DNA of 64,000 nucleotides, taken from positions 14,425,408 through 14,489,407 of the forward strand of contig JACBWW010000016.1 in assembly GCA_020086605.1 (NCBI GenBank). The letters run 5' to 3'. This stretch comes from Lanius collurio (Eukaryota > Chordata > Aves > Passeriformes > Laniidae). The notes under the pieces were generated by a model. That model saw only the letters and a list, made by a program, of their open reading frames with translations. It had not been told where the DNA came from and searched no databases. Position numbers and translations under genes: made by a program. How positions within the stretch are numbered: the first letter of the stretch is position 1; each line of letters begins with the position of its first letter. This document shows positions 57,863 through 64,000 of this stretch, one piece after another.

Positions 57863-57970
57863 CTGTGCGCTGCCCGCGCTGCGGCTCGGGGCGCTCCGGC
57901 GGCGGGCGGGCTGCGCTGCCGAGCGCCCCTTGGCTGCGGCCGCCGCTCCGCCGCTGCAACTTTCCATAAA
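57863..57970 (-). other. NEXN: Candidate NEXN 5' UTR exon reaching the gap
   Basis: On the minus strand a perfect-consensus donor CACAG|GTAAGA follows position 57863. The exon would extend upstream at least into the gap at 57971. It may be an alternative first exon or a second non-coding exon. Confidence 0.5.
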
Positions 57971-58308
57971 NNNNNNNNNNNNNNNNNNNNNNNNNNNNNN
58001 NNNNNNNNNNNNNNNNNNNNNNNNNNNNNNNNNNNNNNNNNNNNNNNNNNNNNNNNNNNNNNNNNNNNNNNNNNNNNNNNNNNNNNNNNNNNNNNNNNNN
58101 NNNNNNNNNNNNNNNNNNNNNNNNNNNNNNNNNNNNNNNNNNNNNNNNNNNNNNNNNNNNNNNNNNNNNNNNNNNNNNNNNNNNNNNNNNNNNNNNNNNN
58201 NNNNNNNNNNNNNNNNNNNNNNNNNNNNNNNNNNNNNNNNNNNNNNNNNNNNNNNNNNNNNNNNNNNNNNNNNNNNNNNNNNNNNNNNNNNNNNNNNNNN
58301 NNNNNNNN
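57971..58308. other. Assembly gap (338 N)
   Basis: All bases are N. The gap lies in the middle of the NEXN CpG island, so part of the promoter or first exon is missing. The true length is unknown. Confidence 1.
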
Positions 58309-58495
58309 GGCGGGCGAGCGGCGGGCGGGGGCTCCGCGGGACGCACGGGGGACACCGAGACCCCGCGCCCGCAGCCTCCGCCATCGCCCTGCCCGCACTG
58401 GTCCCCATCACCGCGGCTTTTCTCGGCCGCGGCCCCGCGCTCCCCGGCCCGGTACCGGCGGGGCTGTGCCAGCCCGGCGGGTCAGTCCCACTCAC

Positions 58496-58555
58496 CGCCG
58501 CCGCAGCCCCAGCGCGTCGCTCCCCCGGCCCCGCACGCAGCGAGCGCTCCGCTGC
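58496..58555 (-). other. NEXN: Candidate NEXN first exon (TATA-driven)
   Basis: The donor GGCG|GTGAGT ends this exon at 58496. The start is estimated about 25-30 bases downstream of the TATA box at 58579-58585. Non-coding. Confidence 0.5.
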
Positions 58556-58578
58556 GCTGGCTCTGCCGGCCCGCGGGG

Positions 58579-58585
58579 TTTTATA
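58579..58585 (-). promoter_or_regulatory. NEXN: TATA box of NEXN
   Basis: TATAAAA on the minus strand inside otherwise GC-rich DNA, flanked by GGTATAAAACC, about 90 bases upstream of a consensus donor. Confidence 0.7.
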
Positions 58586-58636
58586 CCTACGGCGGTCCGG
58601 TCCCGGGTCGGTTAATGGCACATGGAGAGCGATCAA

Positions 58637-58646
58637 CTAATAATAG
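58637..58646 (-). promoter_or_regulatory. NEXN: MEF2 site upstream of the NEXN TATA box
   Basis: CTATTATTAG is a perfect match to the MEF2 consensus CTA(A/T)4TAG. It lies about 50 bases upstream of the TATA box. MEF2 drives many striated-muscle genes, which fits nexilin expression. Confidence 0.6.
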
Positions 58647-58720
58647 TAATGTGACAGTTCGCTGATGGAGCGGGGAGGAATCTCCCTAGTGCCGGACGGC
58701 GAGAGGCAGAACGCAGTGGC

Positions 58721-61089
58721 TCAAAGCAGCGCCTGTGGCTGGGAACTTCACAAAGCAGAGGCAGAAATGTGATTTTATTACATCTGAATATATTCCTTTT
58801 CCTGCTTAAAGATGACTTGTTTCCTACACGTTCAGTTGAAAGGTTTCCAGTGCAGAATTTTCTTCTTCCTATCTCTCTTTGCACTGTGTCTGCCAGACTG
58901 GAGCCTAACTTCCAGCCGGGTTATCAACATTAGGACAATAACCACATGACCTTAGGCTGTGCAGATCTGAACAAGGGCCACCAAAGCTAAAACACAAAAC
59001 GTGTTTGCCTTTTGAAGGACAGAGGAGGCAGTTTCCCCGAGTGCCACCCTCGGGGCAGCCGTACTGAAGCACAGGAGCGGCGTCGGGGCTTCCGACTGCC
59101 AGGGACCCACCGCTTTCAGCAGATGAACTCGTGCAACGCGTAAAACAAATCTGGGCAGCTCAAAGCACGGCTACATTGTCCTTCTACAGCAGCAGGGGTT
59201 AGACTCTTTATGTCCTCTACTTCGTTTTTCATATTATTCCATAAAGGAGGTCTTAATCCACAACTGGAACTCAGTACAGCAGTTTGGCTTGGAAATAATC
59301 CTGAAAAAAAATTGTCTCCTAAAACCAAGTAGAGAGACAACAGCTTGGCATAGAGCTGTATGCAGTGAAACTGGACAGCCCAAAAGCTGTTCCTATTCAA
59401 TATTTTTTTCATTTATATAGTAAATTTTGCAATGGTTTTTCTTTTTTCATTTAAATTTTCAGGATGACTAACTGGTATTGAAATTCCTGCCATATTAAAT
59501 AATTTTGCATTAGATTTCAAGAACTGTGCAAATTCAAGTTTCAGGGACAGTTATATGAGCAACATTTGTTTCACTGAAATAATTTATGTACACAGCTGCA
59601 GTTCATTTAGGCAATAGAAAGGTCACAAATACTTACTGACACTTGATTTGACACATTTACTTTGATAAAAACCAAACACTACAAAAAGGAATAATAATAA
59701 TTATTAAGAACACATTTAAAGTGAGACTATTATTACAACTAAATTACAAATTATATAAATATTTGATTCTTGTATAATCCCTATGCATTCAACATTTCTA
59801 ATCTTAGGAGTACCGTTATGGCAGAAGAAGATGGCTTTTAAATTTAGTTTGTTCTTGTTAGCAAGGAAAGAATCATTCAAATCTAAATTTAGAGACTATA
59901 AACTAAATTCTGAGTCTGATTATGAATTAACTACAGTAGAACTGCATCATACTATTACTGCTGTGGTGCAGCTCTGGCACTTGTGTTTGCAGAGATGGTG
60001 CACTTGTGAAATTCTTAAGCCACGCAGCCCATTATCAACAGATATTCTGTGCACACCTTCCAGCTAAAGGTGCAGTTGTAAGAGAACTGATTGCAGTTCT
60101 GTGTTCCAAGGAGAGAGTCATCTCCCATTTAAACTTCCATCTTGTCTCTGGAGTTAGTTACATATTCAGAATAGATTAATGTGCTTTAGAGAAAGACTGA
60201 AAAAGATCGAGAGATCAAAAGCCCACGCACCTGGACCTGCACATTCCCCTGTCTCTCTCCTCCCTCTTTACTGTTTCTCAATCAAGTGCTGGTTGGTGGC
60301 ATCTTATAACAACCAAATCCTGTATTTCTTATTTTGGATGGGAAATACATCAGTTCAATTTCCCATCCAATCCCGTGGACTTTTCAGAGCTCTATGAGTG
60401 TACAGAAGTGCTCCTCTTTTAAAGGGACACACATGTTTAAGTCAGGTATTATGAAGTTCTTCCCCATTTTCTAAATATTTTGGTGTTTGATTAGACCTTG
60501 CTTATTCTTCTGTTTAAAACAATCCTTTCATTTTTGACAGACCAAGTTTCCAGCTTTTACTTTTTTCCGAGTGTCTGGAAACATTTATAATCTCACCTGC
60601 AACTCCGTTTTTTCACAAGCTTTTTGTAAATAATATGAAAATCTCAATATACCTTTAATTCTGTGGAAAAGTTCACTTCTGTTTCTCTGTAATGTACATT
60701 AAAATATAATTTTCTTCATATAATTTTATTAGACCAGATAAATCACAGCAGACACTTTCCTTTGTTACATACAGGTCATACATTTGCTGAAGAGTATGCC
60801 ACTTACTGTCTTCCTTCTACTTCCAGCTATTCCTATTGATTCTGAACCCAACAAGACACCTTTACTGTACCACATAATTTCTTTCATAACTTGCAAAAAG
60901 ATGCCAAAATACAGATAGCTTAAACATACTTATCTGCTCAAAAGTTCAGTGAGATGGGTGAATAAAACTTCACATGCCTGTATTGAAGACACATTGCAGA
61001 GAAAAAAAAAAGTACAGCATGGAGGATAGTGCCAAGCTCAGCAAGTTAAATGGTGGAAATAGGCCAAGAACAGCATTTGGAATTTCTGT
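58721..61089. other. Intergenic region between NEXN and MIGA1
   Basis: AT-rich, with no supported gene on either strand. It separates the NEXN promoter from the MIGA1 3' end by only about 2.4-4 kb depending on which MIGA1 poly(A) site is used. Confidence 0.7.
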
Positions 61090-61095
61090 TTTATT
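61090..61095 (-). terminator. MIGA1: Candidate distal MIGA1 polyadenylation signal
   Basis: AATAAA on the minus strand 1.5 kb after the MIGA1 stop codon. Other minus-strand AATAAA copies are at 61522-61527 and 62129-62134, so the used site is uncertain. Confidence 0.35.
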
Positions 61096-62592
61096 ACATA
61101 TAGAGCATACTCTTTTCTGTTAAATAAACTATAATCAGTTGGCATTTCACACAAGTAATATGACACATTTTCATAATTTTTGTTGTTATAAAATGAGTAC
61201 AACAAAGGAGCAAAATGTTGGCTTCAGTAAAACCTATGAAATACACAGGTCCTCCTTTTGAATAGCATCCTTTTGGGTTGTGTTTGCAACAGAAGTTGAA
61301 AGTCAAAGTTTGTTTTGATATCCTAGATTTTAACAACATGCTTCTCAAGCATCTGAATATTTGGAATTACTCTGTAATTACTCTGTATTTTTTGTCACAG
61401 GATAGATTCTTGTGGGCTGGCTTTGTGTGGCAAAGCGTATGTAAGTGCAGTTTTAGAGCCTAAACTAACTGTGAAGCATTGCTTCAGTTTACAGAAATTC
61501 AAAGATTACAGCTCATCACTATTTATTACCTCTGGAACAGGAAAAGCCATTACTGCAAGGTCCCTCATGCTTTCTGAAAGCGCTGTGCTCTTATCTGAAG
61601 TTCAGGGTTCCATGGCCTGAGCCACAGTTTTACACTGCACAGAGCTGGCCACAAGTGCTTAAAATCTCCTCTTAAACAGACACCTGATGTCCCACAAGGA
61701 AGGGAGGAAGACACAAATTATTTAATTATAAAACACTGCCTTCAATTCTGTTTCACAATTAATAAATCTTATCATACATACTTATTTAAAAATATATTTT
61801 GAAATGCTACATATGAACTGAGAATAATATTGGTTCATTTACCACCATATTGAGTAGTAATGGTTTTAGAACAAGGAAGTTTTAAATTAATTGGTGAAGC
61901 TAGCATAGCTTTTCAAATATAAATAAGTATTTTAAAACACCGTAGTGATGTTTAGGTATTTTAAACCAAAATAAAGTAAAAATTGCATACTGGCAGTCAT
62001 TGCTGCCCAAATGGTGCTTACATTTCCTGCACTGCTCCATTACACTGTAGTACAAAATGGCTGCTTACACCCACACAAATGGAATTCTGGGGCAGGGGCA
62101 ACATGTTCAGTTCTGTGAGTGTGATTACTTTATTGCATGTGTCACATGAATCAGAGACTGTAGATAGCCCAGTCAAAACACCTTCTAGATCTAGACACCT
62201 AATGATTTGGAGACACTGCAATGAACACTTTGTACTATAAGCTCTTAAAGGAAACGACTCCATCAGCTTCACTTACGAATTATTTGTGCAAAAGTACAGT
62301 ATTTCATAAATAAACTTTACCCAAATATTACAGAAAAAAGCTTTGGGGTACATGAAATACAAATACAGCGACAGCTGAGCTGCAAAATTAATTTAGGTAT
62401 ATACAGTAATCCACTCCCCAGTTCTTCTCACAGATGTACATTTAACCTCCCTGAGTCCTTTGCCATACTTAGTGACACGATGCATTCCCAGATGCTTGCT
62501 CAGTTACAGCCACAGTAGCTTCAGCATTAGAGAAAAGGGTGCACAAGAGCACATCTATGTGCACTCCCTGTCATTTGCCAGTGGTTTTAAGC
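61096..62592 (-). other. MIGA1: MIGA1 3' UTR (extent uncertain)
   Basis: Non-coding AT-rich sequence after the stop codon. Open frames here are short and unrecognised. Confidence 0.5.
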
Positions 62593-62811
62593 TTACTGGA
62601 CTTTTGCTTCCAGGAGCCCACTGGCCATGACGGGCCCGTGGCCACTCACACAAGCCCCGACGTGTCTCAGGGAGTCTGCCCCAAGATAGGCCAGCAGCAG
62701 CTCCGTGTGGCGGACCAGCAGCTGGGTCAGGTCTTCAGCCAGGCTCTCCATAGTGGAGTATCTCACCTTTTCAAAATCAAAAATGTCTTTGAGGAAGAAA
62801 AGCACTTGATC
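62593..62811 (-). CDS. MIGA1: MIGA1 last coding exon
   Basis: Encodes 72 residues and TAA. The acceptor is a C-rich tract ending CCCACTAG. Residues include FDFEKVRYSTMESLAEDLTQ. Confidence 0.92.
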   Translation of the reverse strand, partial: DQVLFFLKDIFDFEKVRYSTMESLAEDLTQLLVRHTELLLAYLGADSLRHVGACVSGHGPVMASGLLEAKVQ

Positions 62812-63962
62812 CTAGTGGGGGGTGGGGAAAGAAAGGAAAAATTCATATTCAGTTACAAGACGGAAAAAAAGTATGCAGTGCTATGAGTTCTTTCTTTAAC
62901 ATGTTCCCTAAAAGCATCCACTTATGTATTATTTTGGTGCTGAGACACAAGTGTGCTAAAACAGCCTTTGCAAAACAGTTCCCTGCATAAAACACTTACA
63001 CGAGATTACTTATTTTTCATGGTTTCTTACCATTAACCTTAATTTTAGGAAAACTCAAATGTATGTTAATAAATAAGTTTTTACTTTATTTTAATAATAA
63101 TTTTTTTTAATCTAGAAAAGTGGTAATTAAAATAAGTAGCAAACCTTGAAGAAGCAGCATAGGTCATACAGGGAATTTCTAGGGCCCAAAAAGCCCCAGG
63201 CCAAAACAGGGCTGATATGTTCACATATAGCATAGAAATGTGCAAAAAATCCATCAGGCACCTAGTGATGTAAAAATTGTAGACAAAAGTCATACAGTAA
63301 ATTTAGTATAAAGCTCTACTACTTAGCATTAAGTCTTCATAAAATCCTAACACTTCCCTCCTTGGTCTAATAAAGTCCTCCAAAGGTAAGGTGCTGTAGC
63401 ACAGAGGATTTCTACTGAGTCCCTTCACAGAGAGGTCAGGCTGCAGAAGGGGCTGAGGGGAGGCTGCAGCAGAATCCCTGCTGCTGGTGAGGAACATGGT
63501 GCTTCAGGCAGGTAACAGGGCAGGACTGAAGGTGATTTGGGTTTGGGGATCATGCAGGGAGACGGGGCTGAGAAGCCCAGCACAAGCAGGTGAGATACAA
63601 GACTCATGACCTGGTGTGCAAAAGTCTGAGATCAGTGTGTGGGGCAGGAAGTCAGAGAAGGGAATGACACCACCACTGACTGGATCTAAACTAGGTTGAA
63701 AATCTTTCAGATAATACTTTTTGCTAAAAATAGGTATTAGGGCCCCAGGAGCTAAACTTCTACAACTGGCAAACCTCTTGTCTAAACTAACAAGTCCACA
63801 GGAGTGAGGGTTGGTCACTCATTTTTTTTGCCAAAGCTACAAAAAGAACTTAAAATTCTAAGGAGACAATCAGTATCTTTGTTCCATATCATTTGAAGAG
63901 CAACTTACCTTCATTTGCTGTCTTTTTTGCTTCAGTACTGACCAACAGCTTGAAGCTACAGC
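62593..63962 (-). CDS. MIGA1: Mitoguardin 1 (MIGA1/FAM73A), C-terminal part only
   Basis: MIGA1 is a mitochondrial outer-membrane protein that promotes mitochondrial fusion, working with MIGA2 and MitoPLD. Only the last three coding exons are in the window (63962-63909, 63261-63145, 62811-62593), joining in phase 0 to 129 C-terminal residues; the N-terminus and its membrane segments lie beyond the right edge. The exons read AVASSCWSVLKQKRQQMK, then VPDGFFAHFYAICEHISPVL and AWGFLGPRNSLYDLCCFFK, then DQVLFFLKDIFDFEKVRYST, followed by the helix with MESLAEDLTQLLVRHTELLL and a tail ending in LEAKVQ and TAA. Identification rests on recognising this conserved C-terminal domain and on the neighbour order MIGA1-NEXN-FUBP1. 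Confidence 0.9.
63145..63261 (-). CDS. MIGA1: MIGA1 penultimate coding exon
   Basis: Encodes 39 residues from VPDGFFAHFYAICEHISPVL to LYDLCCFFK. Acceptor CATCACTAG, donor AAG|GTTTGC; phase 0 at both ends. Confidence 0.92.
63262..63908 (-). other. MIGA1: MIGA1 intron with GC-richer patch
   Basis: Contains a purine-rich, moderately GC-rich patch at about 63425-63660 with overlapping minus-strand open frames that match nothing known. Possibly an old repeat. Confidence 0.6.
63909..63962 (-). CDS. MIGA1: MIGA1 coding exon, third from the end
   Basis: Encodes the 18 residues AVASSCWSVLKQKRQQMK. Acceptor TTTTACAATTAG, donor AAG|GTAAGT; phase 0 at both ends. Confidence 0.85.
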
Positions 63963-64000
63963 CTAATTGTAAAAGGAAAAAACAAAGCAAGCCCCAAATC

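Larger units (their letters stand above)
57531..58720. promoter_or_regulatory. NEXN: NEXN CpG-island promoter, with assembly gap
   Basis: Composition turns CpG-rich from about 57531 and back to AT-rich after about 58720. The minus strand has a TATA box, a MEF2 site and two good donors (after 58496 and 57863), placing NEXN transcription starts here. The long frames crossing this region run through N bases and are not genes. Confidence 0.8.

Noticed and set aside
57524..58636. Very long open frames (up to 370 codons) on both strands across the NEXN CpG island
   Set aside because: They run through 338 N bases and through CpG-rich DNA that has few stop codons by composition. No recognisable protein.

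Overview
The window is vertebrate nuclear DNA, most likely from a bird. It has large AT-rich introns, GT-AG (and two GC-AG) splice sites, CpG-island promoters, and at least two fragments that look like the 3' end of CR1, the dominant LINE family of birds and reptiles. The species cannot be fixed from the sequence. The gene order matches human 1p31 (MIGA1 - NEXN - FUBP1 - DNAJB4) with the same relative orientations, viewed from the opposite strand.

Layout. 1-10780 is AT-rich DNA with no coding exon that I can support; it is probably intron 1 of DNAJB4 on the minus strand, whose coding part would lie left of the window. 10790-12420 is a CpG island forming a two-way promoter: FUBP1 starts rightward, and a minus-strand non-coding first exon ends at a clean splice donor at 11281. 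11759-30326 is FUBP1 (plus strand), reconstructed here as 20 constitutive coding exons giving 642 residues, plus one 63-nt in-frame cassette exon. All exon phases close. It encodes four KH domains and a proline/tyrosine-rich C-terminus. 30327-36011 is the FUBP1 3' UTR and the space between convergent genes. 36398-51332 is NEXN (nexilin, minus strand), 12 coding exons giving 673 residues, again with every phase closing. Its first intron and CpG-island promoter extend to about 58650; the promoter is interrupted by a 338-base assembly gap (57971-58308). 58720-61000 is a short intergenic stretch. 61090-63962 is the 3' end of MIGA1 (mitoguardin 1, minus strand): the last three coding exons (129 residues) and a 3' UTR.

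Functionally the genes are unrelated neighbours: a single-strand DNA/RNA-binding regulator of MYC and splicing (FUBP1), a Z-disc actin-binding protein of striated muscle (NEXN), and a mitochondrial outer-membrane fusion factor (MIGA1). The NEXN promoter carries a TATA box and a perfect MEF2 site, as expected for a muscle gene, while the FUBP1/DNAJB4 promoter is of the TATA-less housekeeping type.

I see no undescribed system such as a novel operon, defence locus or mobile element. The most interesting signals are splicing features (two GC-AG introns in FUBP1, one defining a cassette exon), the one-repeat-per-exon build of NEXN, the muscle promoter grammar next to an assembly gap, and a small isolated GC-rich patch just upstream of the first coding exon of NEXN.
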